Source of the DNA: Gammaproteobacteria bacterium
GTDB taxonomy: Bacteria; Pseudomonadota; Gammaproteobacteria; Thiohalomonadales; Thiohalomonadaceae
Direction of reading: 5' to 3'
Assembly: GCA_026196275.1 (NCBI GenBank)
Contig: JAPHTQ010000027.1
Span: 1-38,085, forward strand
Length of the DNA stretch: 38,085 nt
Positions 1 through 9,337 of this stretch are shown piece after piece. The stretch's first letter is position 1. Each line of letters begins with the position of its first letter. A program made the position numbers and the translations under genes. The notes under the pieces were generated by a model. It was not told the DNA's origin, ran no database searches, and worked only from the letters and a program-made list of their open reading frames with translations.

Positions 1-1
1 C

Positions 2-262
2 GAAAGGCGCAACTACGATGTGGTCGGTCCGGTGTGCGAGACCGGTGATTTTCTCGGCAAGGAGCGTGAGCTGGCGATCCGCGAAGGGGATCTGCTGGCG
101 GTGCGTTCCGCCGGTGCCTACGGCTTTTCCATGAGTTCCAACTACAACAGCCGGCCGCGCGCGGTGGAGCTGATGGTCGACGGCGAGAAGGTCTACGTGG
201 TGCGTGAGCGCGAGACCCTCGTCCAGCTCTATCAGGGCGAACAGCTGCTGCCCGAGTCATGA
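2..262 (+). CDS. lysA: Diaminopimelate decarboxylase, C-terminal part (cut by window edge)
   Basis: This is the last 86 codons of a PLP-dependent meso-diaminopimelate decarboxylase, the final step of lysine synthesis in the cytoplasm. The frame is open from base 2, so the N-terminal barrel lies outside the window. Visible family hallmarks are the [11 protein letters not shown] segment, where the Cys-Glu of the C-terminal beta domain contributes to the neighbouring subunit's active site. The [16 protein letters not shown] segment carries the conserved Tyr near PLP. The stop overlaps the next start in an ATGA, so the methyltransferase is translationally coupled. In many gammaproteobacteria lysA is followed directly by dapF, but here dapF lies about 23 kb downstream. 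Identification is firm. Confidence 0.93.
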   Translation, partial: ERRNYDVVGPVCETGDFLGKERELAIREGDLLAVRSAGAYGFSMSSNYNSRPRAVELMVDGEKVYVVRERETLVQLYQGEQLLPES

Positions 263-924
263 TCGAACGTATCCCCGAACCGGAACTGATGGACGATTTC
301 GAACAGGCGCGGGCCTATGCCCTGGCCGATTTCGAGGAGCCGCACACGCAGTTCATCGAGCTGTTTCGCCAGCACTTCCCCGAAGAGGTGGTCAACGGGG
401 TGGTGCTCGATATCGGTTGCGGCACCGGCGATATCACCAAACGCTTCGCCTACGCCTATCCTGCCTGTCGCATTCACGCCGTGGACGGCGCCGAGCAGAT
501 GCTGATGTTCGCCCGCCAGACGGTCGACTTCGAGATGTTGCATGAGCGGGTACGGCTGTTTCAGCGTACCCTGCCCACCGACAGTCTGGCCAAGGAGAAG
601 TACGATGTGCTGATCTGCAACAGCCTGCTGCACCATCTGGCCGAGCCGCAGGTGCTGTGGGACACGGTCAAGCAGTTTGCCAAGGAGGGCGCAGCCGTGT
701 TCGTGATGGATCTGATGCGCTGCGAATCGACCAAACAGGCCGCGGCGATGGTGCGCGAGTATGCCGCCAATGAACCCGAGGTGCTGCAGCGTGACTTCTA
801 CAACTCTCTGCTGGCGGCCTTCACCCCCGCGGAGGTCGAGGCGCAGTTGGCCGAGGCGGGGCTGTCGCATCTCACGGTGGAGGTAGTGAGCGACCGCCAC
901 CTCATCGTCAGCGGGCGGTGCTAG
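259..924 (+). CDS. Class I SAM-dependent methyltransferase
   Basis: This 221-residue cytoplasmic protein has a Rossmann-like S-adenosylmethionine-binding core. Motif I is [15 protein letters not shown] near residue 50, followed by an acidic residue in [10 protein letters not shown] at the end of strand 2. A further conserved segment, [13 protein letters not shown], fits motif IV. The substrate cannot be read from the sequence. Similar proteins are annotated only as class I methyltransferases (Methyltransf_11/25/31 type). The ATG overlaps the lysA stop as ATGA, so it probably belongs to the lysA transcript. It sits where dapF would be expected next to lysA. No terminator is obvious in the 250 bases that follow. 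Confidence 0.82.
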   Translation: MIERIPEPELMDDFEQARAYALADFEEPHTQFIELFRQHFPEEVVNGVVLDIGCGTGDITKRFAYAYPACRIHAVDGAEQMLMFARQTVDFEMLHERVRLFQRTLPTDSLAKEKYDVLICNSLLHHLAEPQVLWDTVKQFAKEGAAVFVMDLMRCESTKQAAAMVREYAANEPEVLQRDFYNSLLAAFTPAEVEAQLAEAGLSHLTVEVVSDRHLIVSGRC

Positions 925-1072
925 CCGTCATCCCGCCCAGCCGCGGCAGGTGTGGTTTGTTGCCGGCCAGCAACGCTGTGCTAACCTGAAGGCTATTCTA
1001 CGTCGGCCGCTCTTAAAGGCCCGAGTTTCAACATATTTTCGCTATTTGCGAACAAATAAATGTACATAGCTT

Positions 1073-1152
1073 AATATGTCGAATATTTAGAGTTTTTTCG
1101 ACGTTTATTATTGATGTGTCGATGGGATCGACATAAGCTTGGAATATGTCGA
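1073..1152. promoter_or_regulatory. Cluster of TGTCGA operator-like repeats upstream of fic
   Basis: Five TCGA-centred copies occur in 80 bases. AATATGTCGA lies at 1073-1082 and at 1143-1152, TCGAC at 1098-1102, TGTGTCGA at 1115-1122, and the inverted copy TCGACATA at 1128-1135. The 1115-1135 pair forms an inverted repeat with a five-base spacer and one mismatch. The first copy lies within an AATAT/ATATT palindrome (1073-1087). The array ends 22 bases before the likely fic ATG. It is AT-rich, unlike its surroundings. The best reading is an operator for a repressor, possibly the winged-helix-like C-terminus of Fic itself, which is inference. Confidence 0.55.
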
Positions 1153-1174
1153 TAAATTAGAAAATAATAAACAT

Positions 1175-2284
1175 ATGACGCAATTTGACCCAGCCAAGCC
1201 ATATAACCAATTGCCGCAGCTTCCCCCGTCGGCGGACATAGAGAGCAAGGCCATTCTTAAGAAATGTGTCACGGCGCGTGCGGCGTTGGCTGCTTTAAAA
1301 CAGGCGGGCGGGCTGATTCCCAACCAGGCTGTCCTGATTAACACCATTCCATTGCTGGAAGCTCGAGACAGCTCGGAAATCGAGAACATCGTCACCACGA
1401 CGGATAAGCTTTTCCAGTATGCCGAACAACAGGAAAACCAGGCCGATCCGGCCACTAAAGAAGCCCTGCGCTATCGCACCGCCCTATATCAGGGCTACAG
1501 GGCGCTAAAGGATCGCCCCTTATGCACTGCCACAGCAGTGGAAGTTTGCACCACGATAAAAGGTGTGGACATGAATATTCGTCGTGTTCCCGGCACGACC
1601 CTGGCCAATGATGCCACCGGCGAAACCATCTATACACCACCCGAAGGGGAGGCCCTTTTACGGGAGCTCATGGCAAATTGGGAACAATTTGTCCATAACC
1701 ATCCACAGATCGAGCCCCTGGTACGCATGGCCGTTACCCATTACCAGTTCGAGGCTATCCACCCTTTCACAGATGGTAATGGGCGTACTGGCCGTGTACT
1801 CAATTTGTTATTCCTCATCGAACAGGATTTACTGGATACCCCTATCCTGTATCTCAGCCGTTACATCATCCAGCATAAAGCTGGCTATTATCAGTGTTTG
1901 CTGGACGTCACCACTAAGCAGCAATGGGAACAATGGATTCTTTATATATTGGATGCCGCGGAAGAAACAGCCAACTGGACACGGGAAAAGATTATCGCCA
2001 TCCGGGACCTGATGGACCACACAACTGACTTTGTACGCTATAAAGTTCCCTCTATTTATAGCCGTGAGCTGGTTGAGCAGACTTTTATGCAACCCTATTG
2101 CCGCATTGCCAATCTGGTCGATGCCAATATTGCCAAACGGCAAACCGCTTCAACTTACCTAAAACAATTATGCGGCATAGGCGTGTTGAAAGAGGTTAAG
2201 GTGGGTCGAGAAAAGCTGTTCAGTCATCCTAAACTGATGCGTTTATTAACCCAGGACAATAATGGGTTTGAACAATACAGATAA
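1175..2284 (+). CDS. Fic family protein (class II-like, putative AMP transferase)
   Basis: Fic enzymes transfer AMP or other phosphate-containing groups from a nucleotide to protein hydroxyls. The catalytic motif [12 protein letters not shown] is intact at about residues 196-207. An N-terminal inhibitory motif of the form [ST]xxxE[GN] is present as SSEIEN at about 66-71. That places it with class II Fics, in which the Glu obstructs ATP binding. The last roughly 80 residues look like a winged helix ([14 protein letters not shown]). The 369-residue length resembles known Fic-HTH proteins such as the Shewanella oneidensis one. I chose the ATG at 1175 over a TTG at 1139, because the TTG start would place an operator repeat inside the gene. 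Neither start has a good Shine-Dalgarno. The gene is more AT-rich than its neighbours and stands alone, which suggests horizontal acquisition. Confidence 0.9.
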   Translation: MTQFDPAKPYNQLPQLPPSADIESKAILKKCVTARAALAALKQAGGLIPNQAVLINTIPLLEARDSSEIENIVTTTDKLFQYAEQQENQADPATKEALRYRTALYQGYRALKDRPLCTATAVEVCTTIKGVDMNIRRVPGTTLANDATGETIYTPPEGEALLRELMANWEQFVHNHPQIEPLVRMAVTHYQFEAIHPFTDGNGRTGRVLNLLFLIEQDLLDTPILYLSRYIIQHKAGYYQCLLDVTTKQQWEQWILYILDAAEETANWTREKIIAIRDLMDHTTDFVRYKVPSIYSRELVEQTFMQPYCRIANLVDANIAKRQTASTYLKQLCGIGVLKEVKVGREKLFSHPKLMRLLTQDNNGFEQYR

Positions 2285-2386
2285 TGAATGTTGCGACATT
2301 TGTCATTGCGCTGGTCACTCTGTTGCGGTGGCTAAATTGAACAGCCGTTCTATACTCTTTGGCAAACCAGCCAAGGAGTTTTTGTC

Positions 2387-2596
2387 ATGAAATCGAATAT
2401 GGGAACGGTCGATCGGGCCATTCGCCTGATCCTGGTTGCGATTATCGCGATCCTTTTTGCTACCGGTCAGCTCACGGGCCTGGCGGCCACCATCCTTGGT
2501 ATCGTCGCCGTGATTTTCCTGGTAACCGGCGTGATCGGCTGGTGCCCGGCCTATCTGCCCTTCGGCATCTCCACGCGCAAAGGCGGGCAGAAATAG
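2387..2596 (+). CDS. DUF2892 (YgaP-type transmembrane) inner-membrane protein
   Basis: This 69-residue protein matches the DUF2892 family. The N-terminus has the typical MGTVDRAIRLILV start, followed by two hydrophobic segments (about residues 11-30 and 33-52), then GWCPAYLPFGIST and a basic tail. Family members form membrane hairpins, sometimes fused to rhodanese domains as in YgaP. The stand-alone form has no assigned reaction. An AAGGAG ribosome site lies about eight bases before the ATG, and a TATACT hexamer at 2351-2356 could be a -10 element. It stands alone, between the AT-rich fic gene and the convergent cbpM. Confidence 0.85.
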   Translation: MKSNMGTVDRAIRLILVAIIAILFATGQLTGLAATILGIVAVIFLVTGVIGWCPAYLPFGISTRKGGQK

Positions 2597-2603
2597 CGTC
2601 CGC

Positions 2604-2927
2604 TCAGCCCGGAAAGTGGCGCTCCAGCGTGCGCAGACGGGCGCGCAGCTCCTCCAGCTCCTCCAGCAGTTCAAGCGCCAGCGCCACGCCGGGCAGATTG
2701 ACCTCCAGATCCTGCTGCAGTCGCAGCGCACGGCGCAGGCGGATCAGGTCCTGGCCGCCGAAGTGCCACTCCTCGGGTTGATCGCCCCGAGGCTCCAGTA
2801 CTCCCTCGTAAACCAGGGCGACGACAAATCCGGTTTCGACCGAACAGCGCTGTGCCATGTCGTGCAGCGTCAGTTCGATACGTTCATCGAGAATTTCGCC
2901 GATAGGAATCATCTGTTTTTCGCCCAT
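2604..2927 (-). CDS. cbpM: Chaperone modulator CbpM (MerR-like)
   Basis: This 107-residue protein inhibits the J-domain co-chaperone CbpA by binding its J domain. It shows the family's helix-turn-helix-like N-terminal half (LTLHDMAQRCSVETGFVVAL) followed by EGVLEPRGDQPEEWHF. A leucine- and glutamate-rich helical C-terminal half then fits the coiled-coil part. It starts two bases after the cbpA stop, and cbpA-cbpM is the standard gene order, so the two are co-transcribed. Identification rests on both sequence and context. Confidence 0.88.
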   Translation of the reverse strand: MGEKQMIPIGEILDERIELTLHDMAQRCSVETGFVVALVYEGVLEPRGDQPEEWHFGGQDLIRLRRALRLQQDLEVNLPGVALALELLEELEELRARLRTLERHFPG

Positions 2928-2929
2928 AC

Positions 2930-3868
2930 TCAGATGCCTCTCTTCTTGCGCGGGTTATAGGGCAGGGTGTCGGCCATCCGGCGGTAGAGTGCCCGGGCCT
3001 CTTCGCTGTCTGCCGGCGGGGTCTCGATGCGCAGCACCAGAAACTGATCGCCGGGCGGGTTGCCCGGCAGGCCGCGCCCCTTGAGACGCAGCTTGCGGCC
3101 GCTCTGGGAGCCGGGCGGGATATTCATCTCCACTCTCCCGCCGAGGGTGGGGATGTCGAGTCGGGTGCCCAGCGCTGCCTCCCAGGGGGTGATGGGTAGC
3201 TCAAGAAAGATGTCGCGACCATCGGCGTGAAACAGCGGGTGGGGGGCGAATTTGACCTCCAGGTAGAGATCCCCCGCCTGGCCACCGCCCAGCCCCGGCG
3301 CGCCCTGACCGCTGAGGCGGATCTGCTGTCCCTCACGTACCCCCTTGGGGATCTGCACATTGAGCTGGCGGGTGCGTTGTGTGACCCGGCCCTGTTCGTC
3401 GATATCGGGCGCCTGTAGCGAAAGGGTCCGGCTGCCGCCGTGAAAGGCGTCTTCCAGCGAGATCTCGATGGCGGCATGCAGGTCCTGGCCGCGCACGCGA
3501 AAATTGCGTTGTTCAAAGTGGAAGCCGCGCTCCGGGCTGCCACCGCCGAAGATCTCGGCAAAGAAGTCGCTGAAACCGTGCAGATCCTCGGGTCTGAAAC
3601 CACCGCCGGCAGCCTCCCAGTCAGGCGGTGGGTGGAACTCCTGGCCCTGTTTCCAGCGGGAGCCGAGCTCATCGTAGGCCTTGCGCTTCTGTGGATCCTT
3701 CAGTGCATGATAGGCTTCGTTGATCTCCTTGAAGCGGGTCTCTGCATCGGCCTCCTTGCTCACATCGGGGTGGTACTTGCGCGCCAGCTTTTTGTAGGCG
3801 CGCTTGATCTCCCCCTGGCTGGCGTTGCGATCAATGCCGAGAATTTTGTAGTAATCTTTATATTCCAT
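2930..3868 (-). CDS. cbpA: Curved DNA-binding protein CbpA, DnaJ-class co-chaperone
   Basis: This 312-residue protein is a type II J-domain protein that stimulates DnaK ATPase and can bind curved DNA. The J domain occupies residues 1-70, with the invariant HPD at residues 33-35. It is followed by a Gly/Phe-containing linker (FSDFFAEIFGGGSPERGF) and two beta-rich C-terminal substrate-binding domains. There are no CxxCxGxG zinc-finger repeats, which separates it from DnaJ proper. It precedes cbpM. The 121 bases between its start and the divergent flavodoxin gene must hold both promoters, and no convincing -35/-10 pair was recognised there. Confidence 0.92.
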   Translation of the reverse strand: MEYKDYYKILGIDRNASQGEIKRAYKKLARKYHPDVSKEADAETRFKEINEAYHALKDPQKRKAYDELGSRWKQGQEFHPPPDWEAAGGGFRPEDLHGFSDFFAEIFGGGSPERGFHFEQRNFRVRGQDLHAAIEISLEDAFHGGSRTLSLQAPDIDEQGRVTQRTRQLNVQIPKGVREGQQIRLSGQGAPGLGGGQAGDLYLEVKFAPHPLFHADGRDIFLELPITPWEAALGTRLDIPTLGGRVEMNIPPGSQSGRKLRLKGRGLPGNPPGDQFLVLRIETPPADSEEARALYRRMADTLPYNPRKKRGI

Positions 3869-3989
3869 CAGTGGCGTCGTCAGTCGGATTGGAGAGGGTT
3901 ATAATCTTCCGCAAAGCAGGTAACATGAGCGGCGGGCGTTAAAACAGCATAGGTGATGGGGTGTCTGGGCTCAATACAGGTCTGGTGGA

Positions 3990-4469
3990 ATGAGAATAGT
4001 TGTAATCTATGCCAGTGCTCAGGGTTGTCCCGGGAAGTCGGTAGCGCTTATCCGGCGTTTGCTGGGCGATAACTGCGAGACCTTCAATCTGGATAGCGGG
4101 GCCGATATCGACCTTAATGGCTATGAGACGGTGATCATCGGCGGCCCCATCCGTTTTGGCCGGATGCCGGCGTCGGTGCAGCGCTTTTGCCAGAATCACC
4201 TTGCAGCGCTGCTACAGCGACGGGTGGGGCTCTTTATCTGCTCGATGCAGGGTGGCGGGGCCGCTTTGCAGGAGCTGCAGCAGGCCTTCCCGAGCGAGCT
4301 GCTGGCACACGCCCGCGCCACCGGTATCTTCGGTGGTGAAATCCATCTGGAGCGGATCAGCTTTATTGAGCGGTTTATCGTGCGCGCGGTCGTGCGTACC
4401 GAGTACAGTGTCACTACCTTCTCCGAAGAACGCGTATCACGATTCCTGCGGCAACTACTGGCCGGATGA
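3990..4469 (+). CDS. Flavodoxin-fold protein, HemG-like (protoporphyrinogen IX dehydrogenase family)
   Basis: This 159-residue protein has the short flavodoxin fold of HemG. It opens with a strand and an FMN-phosphate-binding-like loop (IVVIYASAQGCPGKS). It also has YETVIIGGPIRFGRMPASVQ, the counterpart of the HemG segment DRVVIGASIRYGH. The C-terminal part holds ERISFIERFIVRAVVR, comparable to the basic, aromatic membrane-associated region of HemG. HemG oxidises protoporphyrinogen IX with quinone as acceptor in haem synthesis. No haem gene is adjacent, so a generic flavodoxin-domain oxidoreductase is equally possible. The gene is divergent from cbpA. Confidence 0.68.
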   Translation: MRIVVIYASAQGCPGKSVALIRRLLGDNCETFNLDSGADIDLNGYETVIIGGPIRFGRMPASVQRFCQNHLAALLQRRVGLFICSMQGGGAALQELQQAFPSELLAHARATGIFGGEIHLERISFIERFIVRAVVRTEYSVTTFSEERVSRFLRQLLAG

Positions 4470-4542
4470 TGCCACTGATTAACGCACCGCCAAGCGTACT
4501 CTGGCGGAACGAAACACAAACAATGGACACGAGGAGAGCATC

Positions 4543-4636
4543 TGGCAGCAGGCTGCCAAAGGTAAAAGGTAAAAAAATGGCCTGGAGTACCGGGCTGTAT
4601 ACATCGGTTACCTTTACCCGTTGCAACAGGCTGCCA
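4543..4636. repeat. Long imperfect inverted repeat in the mrp leader
   Basis: Outer arms are TGGCAGC (4543-4549) and GCTGCCA (4630-4636). Inner arms are GGTAAAAGGTAA (4561-4572) and TTACCTTTACC (4608-4618). Eleven-base spacers separate outer and inner arms on both sides. A CAGGCTGCCA sequence occurs twice (4549-4558, 4627-4636), so the left arm can also fold locally. The repeat ends 11 bases before the mrpA ATG, and no Shine-Dalgarno is visible between them. It may be a mobile or REP-like insertion or an RNA leader structure. Together with the adjoining unstructured sequence it fills the 178-base gap after the flavodoxin gene. Confidence 0.6.
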
Positions 4637-4647
4637 GTCCCCCCGGC

Positions 4648-7449
4648 ATGAATAACAGTTTACTGCTTCCGCTGATCCTCCTGCCGCTGTTCGGTGCGCT
4701 GCTACCACCGCTATTCCACCGGTTCGGTCGTACCGCCAGTGCCTGGGCGGCGGCGGTGGTCGTTGCCGCGGCGCTGCTGTTGTTGCTCTCGCTGCTCTCA
4801 CCGGTCTTCGGGGGCCAGACGCTGCTCTACCACGCTGACTGGCTGCCGGCCTACGGGCTTAATCTGTCGCTGCGGCTCGATGGCCTGAGCATGCTGTTCG
4901 CCCTGCTGATCCTGGGGATCGGTCTGTTGGTGATCCTCTACGCCCGTTACTACCTCTCGGAGCGCGATCCGATGGGGCGTTTTTATGGTTTTCTGCTGCT
5001 GTTCATGGCGGCGATGCTCGGCGTGGTGCTGTCCGAAAACCTGCTGCTGATGCTGGTCTTTTGGGAGATGACCAGTCTTAGTTCATTCTTGCTCATCGGT
5101 TACTGGAAATACCGGGCGGATGCCCGCCAGGGTGCACGCCTGGCGCTGACCATCACCGGCGCCGGCGGCCTGTCGCTGCTGGCAGGGATCCTGCTGCTGG
5201 GGCAGATCAGCGGCAGCTACGAGTTGTCGGTGGTGCTCGACTCGGCGGATATCATTCAGGCCCACCCGCTCTACCCGGTGACCCTGGTGCTGATCCTGCT
5301 CGGCGCCTTCACCAAGTCGGCGCAGTTCCCGTTCCACTTCTGGCTACCCCATGCGATGGCGGCCCCCACCCCGGTGAGCGCCTATCTGCACTCGGCGACT
5401 ATGGTCAAGGCAGGGGTATTCCTGCTGGCGCGGCTCTTCCCCGCACTGGCCGGCACCGAGCTGTGGTTCTATCTGGTGGCCTCCACCGGCATGATTACCC
5501 TGCTGCTGGGGGCCTATCACGCCCTCTTCAAGCATGATCTGAAGGGGCTGCTGGCCTACTCCACCATCAGTCATTTGGGGTTGATCACCCTGCTGTTCGG
5601 TCTGGGCACGCCGCTGGGTGCGGTGGCCGGGGTGTTCCACATCATCAACCATGCCATCTTCAAGGCCTCGCTGTTCATGGCCGCCGGGATCATCGACCAC
5701 GAGTCGGGTACTCGCGACATGCACAAGCTCAACGGGCTGTGGCGCTACATGCCGCACACCGCCACCCTGGCGATGGTGGCCGCCGCCTCGATGGCGGGGG
5801 TGCCGCTGTTCAATGGCTTCCTCAGCAAGGAGATGTTCTTCGCCGAGACCCTGCACCAGGGATGGCTTGGCGACTGGAGCTGGCTACTGCCGCTGGGGGC
5901 GACCCTGGCCGGGGTGTTTGCTGTGGCCTACTCGATCCGTTTCATTCACGATGTCTTTTTCAACGGTGAACCCATCGATCTGCCGCGCACGCCGCACGAG
6001 CCGCCGCGTTACATGAAGGTGCCGGTGGAGATCCTGGTGGCGCTCTGTCTGCTGGTGGGTGTTGTGCCGGCCTGGACCGTGGCGCCGCTGCTGGCCACTG
6101 CCGCAAGCAGTACTATCGGTGGTGAGCTGCCTCGCTATAGCCTGGCCATCTGGCACGGTATCAATACTCCGCTGTTGATGAGTCTCATTGCCATGCTCGG
6201 TGGTGCGTTGATGTATGCCCTGCGTCATCACCTGTTCGCCCTGCATGCGCGCTGTTTCCGTCCATTCGATGCCAAGCAGGTATTCGAGCGGCTACTGTAT
6301 AAACTTATCCTCCTGGCTCGTGGTCTCACCGAGGTGCTGGAAAACGGTTCGCTACAGCGCTATCTCGGCCTGCTGATTGGCAGTGTGGTGCTGGTGACAG
6401 GGGTGGCGTTATGGGATACCCCGCTCAGTGGGCCAGTGCCGAGCGCTGAGGTGGATGCGGTGACCCTGGTGGGGGCACTGGCGCTGGCAGCCAGTGCGTT
6501 GACCACGACGATCTGGCATCGACACCGTCTGGTGGCGCTGATCCAGCTCAGTGTGGTCGGACTGGTGGTGTCGGTGGCCTTCGTCCGCTTTGCCGCACCG
6601 GACCTGGCGTTGACCCAGCTGTCGGTGGAGATGGTGACCATCATCCTGCTGATGCTGGTCCTCTACTTCCTGCCGCAGCACACCCCGGCCGAGTCCTCGT
6701 CGCTGCGTAAGGGGCGTGACCTGTTGCTGGCGGGCGGTGCCGGTGCCAGCGTGGCGCTGCTCGCCTGGGGGGTGCTGACCCGCCCCTACCAGACCATCGG
6801 TGACTACTTCATGCAGCAGAGCCTGCCCGGCGGTGGCGGCCACAATGTGGTCAACGTGATCCTGGTCGATTTTCGCGGCTTCGACACCCTCGGCGAGGTG
6901 ACGGTGCTGGGTATCGCCGCCATCGGTATCCTGATGCTGCTGCGCGGCCTGCGGCTGAAGATGCCGGCCGCCGACGGGGAGGGCCGCCCCTGGGCCAGCG
7001 ATCGCTACCCGATGATCCTGGCGGTGATCTCCCGCCCGCTGCTGCCGCTGGCGCTGGTGGTGGCGATCTATCTGATGCTGCGCGGCCATAATATGCCCGG
7101 GGGCGGCTTTATTGCCGGTCTGGTGACGGCCATCGCGCTGATCCTGCAATATGTGGCCAGCGGGATCGCCTGGACCCGGGCACGGATGAATATCAACTAC
7201 ATCAAGCTGACCGCGACCGGGGTGCTGCTCTCGACCTTGACCGGCCTGGGCAGCTGGCTTTTCGGCTACCCCTTCCTCACCAGCGGCTTTGGTCACTTCC
7301 ATCTGCCGCTGGTCGGCGAGTTCGAGCTGGCTACGGCGATGCTGTTCGATCTCGGCGTCTACCTCGCCGTCATTGGCAGCACCCTGCTGGTATTGGCTAA
7401 CCTCGGCACGCTGACCCTGATCAACCGCGAAATGGCGGAGGAGAACTGA
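4648..7449 (+). CDS. mrpA: Mrp Na+/H+ antiporter subunit A fused to subunit B (MnhA-MnhB)
   Basis: This polytopic membrane protein of 933 residues is the largest subunit of the multi-subunit Mrp cation/proton antiporter, homologous to complex I NuoL. The central proton-channel domain has [16 protein letters not shown] around residue 221 and the [13 protein letters not shown] signature. E140 (in [10 protein letters not shown]) and K223 line up with residues known to be needed for antiport in Bacillus MrpA. A DUF4040/MbhE-like part follows from about residue 620 ([18 protein letters not shown]). A full MnhB domain runs from about residue 786 ([20 protein letters not shown]). This AB fusion is typical of proteobacterial Pha/Mrp systems, so no separate mrpB is expected. 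The ATG at 4648 is preferred over an upstream TTG that lies within the leader repeat. The stop overlaps mrpC. Confidence 0.94.
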   Translation: MNNSLLLPLILLPLFGALLPPLFHRFGRTASAWAAAVVVAAALLLLLSLLSPVFGGQTLLYHADWLPAYGLNLSLRLDGLSMLFALLILGIGLLVILYARYYLSERDPMGRFYGFLLLFMAAMLGVVLSENLLLMLVFWEMTSLSSFLLIGYWKYRADARQGARLALTITGAGGLSLLAGILLLGQISGSYELSVVLDSADIIQAHPLYPVTLVLILLGAFTKSAQFPFHFWLPHAMAAPTPVSAYLHSATMVKAGVFLLARLFPALAGTELWFYLVASTGMITLLLGAYHALFKHDLKGLLAYSTISHLGLITLLFGLGTPLGAVAGVFHIINHAIFKASLFMAAGIIDHESGTRDMHKLNGLWRYMPHTATLAMVAAASMAGVPLFNGFLSKEMFFAETLHQGWLGDWSWLLPLGATLAGVFAVAYSIRFIHDVFFNGEPIDLPRTPHEPPRYMKVPVEILVALCLLVGVVPAWTVAPLLATAASSTIGGELPRYSLAIWHGINTPLLMSLIAMLGGALMYALRHHLFALHARCFRPFDAKQVFERLLYKLILLARGLTEVLENGSLQRYLGLLIGSVVLVTGVALWDTPLSGPVPSAEVDAVTLVGALALAASALTTTIWHRHRLVALIQLSVVGLVVSVAFVRFAAPDLALTQLSVEMVTIILLMLVLYFLPQHTPAESSSLRKGRDLLLAGGAGASVALLAWGVLTRPYQTIGDYFMQQSLPGGGGHNVVNVILVDFRGFDTLGEVTVLGIAAIGILMLLRGLRLKMPAADGEGRPWASDRYPMILAVISRPLLPLALVVAIYLMLRGHNMPGGGFIAGLVTAIALILQYVASGIAWTRARMNINYIKLTATGVLLSTLTGLGSWLFGYPFLTSGFGHFHLPLVGEFELATAMLFDLGVYLAVIGSTLLVLANLGTLTLINREMAEEN

Positions 7450-7799
7450 TGGAGCTGCTGGTCTCGCTGTTGATCGGCCTGATGGTGGCCTGCGGTGTCT
7501 ACCTGCTGTTGCGGGCGCGCACCTTCCCGGTGGTGATGGGGCTGATCATGCTCTCCTATGCGGTCAACCTGTTTCTCTTCGCCATGGGCCGGTTGGGCGC
7601 CGAACTGCCGGCACTGGTGGGGCTGCAGGGGCAGACCTCCGACCCGGTGCCGCAGGCGCTGGTACTGACCGCCATCGTTATCGGCTTCGCCATGACCGCC
7701 TTTGCCGTCACCCTGGCGCTGCGCGCCAACTCCGAACTGGACAGCGACCACGTCGATGGCGTGGCCGACGGGGATGAGACGGGGGGAGGCGGGCAGTGA
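7449..7799 (+). CDS. mrpC: Mrp antiporter subunit C (NuoK-like)
   Basis: This 116-residue membrane protein with three hydrophobic helices is homologous to complex I NuoK. It contains the family segment VMGLIMLSYAVNLFLFAMGR and then SDPVPQALVLTAIVIGFA, a hallmark of MnhC. The hydrophilic, acidic tail (ELDSDHVDGVADGDE) is also typical. Its ATG overlaps the mrpA stop as TGATG and its stop overlaps the mrpD GTG, so translation is tightly coupled. It belongs to the antiporter's membrane core, next to MrpA and MrpD. Confidence 0.93.
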   Translation: MELLVSLLIGLMVACGVYLLLRARTFPVVMGLIMLSYAVNLFLFAMGRLGAELPALVGLQGQTSDPVPQALVLTAIVIGFAMTAFAVTLALRANSELDSDHVDGVADGDETGGGGQ

Positions 7800-9337
7800 G
7801 TCACTGGATCATCCTGCCCATCGTCCTGCCGCTGCTCAGTGGCCTGCTGTTGCTGATGGGCAGGTCGAGTGCGTTGTTGCGCAAACGCCTGCTGTCGTTG
7901 TTGTCGACGCTAATGTTGTTGCCGCTGGCGCTCTACCTGCTCTACCTGAGCAGTGACGGAGACTATCAGGTCTACGCCCTGGGCAACTGGGCCGCGCCCT
8001 ACGGCATCGTACTGGTGCTGGATCGGCTGGCGGCGCTGATGCTGGTGCTGACCGCGCTGCTGGCCCTGCCGGCGGTGTGGTACGCCAGCCGCGGCGACGA
8101 TGCCCGGGGGCGTCACTTCCACGCCCTGTTCCAGTTCCAGCTGATGGGGCTGAACGGTGCCTTCCTGACCGGTGATCTGTTCAACCTGTTTGTCTTCTTC
8201 GAGGTGTTGCTGATCGCCTCTTACGCCCTGCTGCTGTTCGGCGGCGGCCGGGCACGCAGCCGCGCCGGACTGCACTATGTGCTGCTCAACCTGGCAGGCT
8301 CGAGCCTCTTTCTCATTGCCCTGGGCGTGCTCTATGGTGTGACCGGGACCCTCAACATGGCCGACCTGGCCGGCAAGGTCGCCGCGGCGGAGGCCTCCGA
8401 GGCGGGACTGCTGCACGCCGCAGCACTGCTGTTGTTGCTGGTGTTTGCCCTTAAGGCGGCGCTGCTGCCGCTCTACTTCTGGCTGCCAACGGCCTACAGC
8501 GCCGCCAGTGCACCGGTGGCGGCGCTGTTTGCCATCATGACCAAGGTGGGGGTGTACGCCATCGTGCGGGTCTATACCCTGATCTTCGGTGCCCAGGCGG
8601 GATTGCTGGCCAATGTGGCCGATGGCTGGCTCTGGCCGCTGGCGCTGGCGACCCTGCTGCTGGGTGCCATTGGTGCGCTGGCGGCAGGCAAGCTGCGTAC
8701 CCTGGTGGCCTATCTGGTGATCGTCTCGGTGGGGATGCTGCTGGCGGCGGTGTCGCTGCATACGCCGGAGGCGCTGGCCGGCGCGCTCTACTATCTGTTG
8801 CATACCACACTGGTTAGCGGGGGGCTGTTCCTGCTGGCGGGACTTATCCGCCACCACCGCGGACCGGCCGGGGACCACTTCATCACCGCGGCGAGGATGC
8901 TGCAGCAGCCCCCACTTGGGATACTGTTTTTCATTGGTGCGGTAGCCGTGGCCGGACTGCCGCCGCTCTCCGGCTTTGTCGGCAAGCTGGTGCTGCTCAC
9001 GGCGGTGCCGGCAGGTGAGCAGCAGGCGTGGTTCTGGGCAGTGGTGCTGGGGAGCGGACTCATCACCATCGTGGCGCTCAGCCGCGCCGGCAGTCGCCTG
9101 TTCTGGAAGACCGATGAAAGCACGCCGGCGGGCCACCGGCTGGACCCCTGGCAGCTGGCGCCGACACTGCTGCTGGTCGCGGTGGCGCCGCTGCTGCTGA
9201 GTCTCTTTGCCAGGCCGGTGATGGAATATACCGGTGCCGCCGCCGCGCAGCTGCTTGTGCCTGAGGGGTATGTCGCCGCGGTGCTGGGTAGCGAGGCGCC
9301 GCTGCCGGCCACTATCTTGCAGGGAGGCGTGCAATGA
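7796..9337 (+). CDS. mrpD: Mrp antiporter subunit D (NuoN/NuoM-like)
   Basis: This polytopic protein of 513 residues is the second antiporter-like subunit, homologous to NuoM/NuoN. It contains FNLFVFFEVLLIASYALL, whose Glu (E136) corresponds to the conserved TM5 Glu (E137 in Bacillus). FALKAALLPLYFWLPTAY contains the conserved Lys (K220). The channel signature SAPVAALFAIMTKVGVYA is also present. Both ionisable residues expected for proton movement are therefore retained. The GTG start overlaps the mrpC stop (GTGA), and the stop overlaps the mrpE ATG (ATGA). The reverse strand carries a long shadow reading frame caused by GC-rich codons, which is not a gene. Confidence 0.94.
   Translation: MSHWIILPIVLPLLSGLLLLMGRSSALLRKRLLSLLSTLMLLPLALYLLYLSSDGDYQVYALGNWAAPYGIVLVLDRLAALMLVLTALLALPAVWYASRGDDARGRHFHALFQFQLMGLNGAFLTGDLFNLFVFFEVLLIASYALLLFGGGRARSRAGLHYVLLNLAGSSLFLIALGVLYGVTGTLNMADLAGKVAAAEASEAGLLHAAALLLLLVFALKAALLPLYFWLPTAYSAASAPVAALFAIMTKVGVYAIVRVYTLIFGAQAGLLANVADGWLWPLALATLLLGAIGALAAGKLRTLVAYLVIVSVGMLLAAVSLHTPEALAGALYYLLHTTLVSGGLFLLAGLIRHHRGPAGDHFITAARMLQQPPLGILFFIGAVAVAGLPPLSGFVGKLVLLTAVPAGEQQAWFWAVVLGSGLITIVALSRAGSRLFWKTDESTPAGHRLDPWQLAPTLLLVAVAPLLLSLFARPVMEYTGAAAAQLLVPEGYVAAVLGSEAPLPATILQGGVQ

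Noticed and set aside
1139-1174. TTG start for the Fic gene
   Set aside because: It would include an operator-like repeat and has no better ribosome site than the ATG at 1175.
4466-4651. 61-codon frame between the flavodoxin gene and mrpA
   Set aside because: No motif or ribosome site, and it traverses the inverted-repeat leader.
7910-9334. Long minus-strand reading frame of 474 codons opposite mrpD
   Set aside because: It is a GC-codon shadow of mrpD, Gln/His/Arg-rich, low in hydrophobic order, with no family resemblance.
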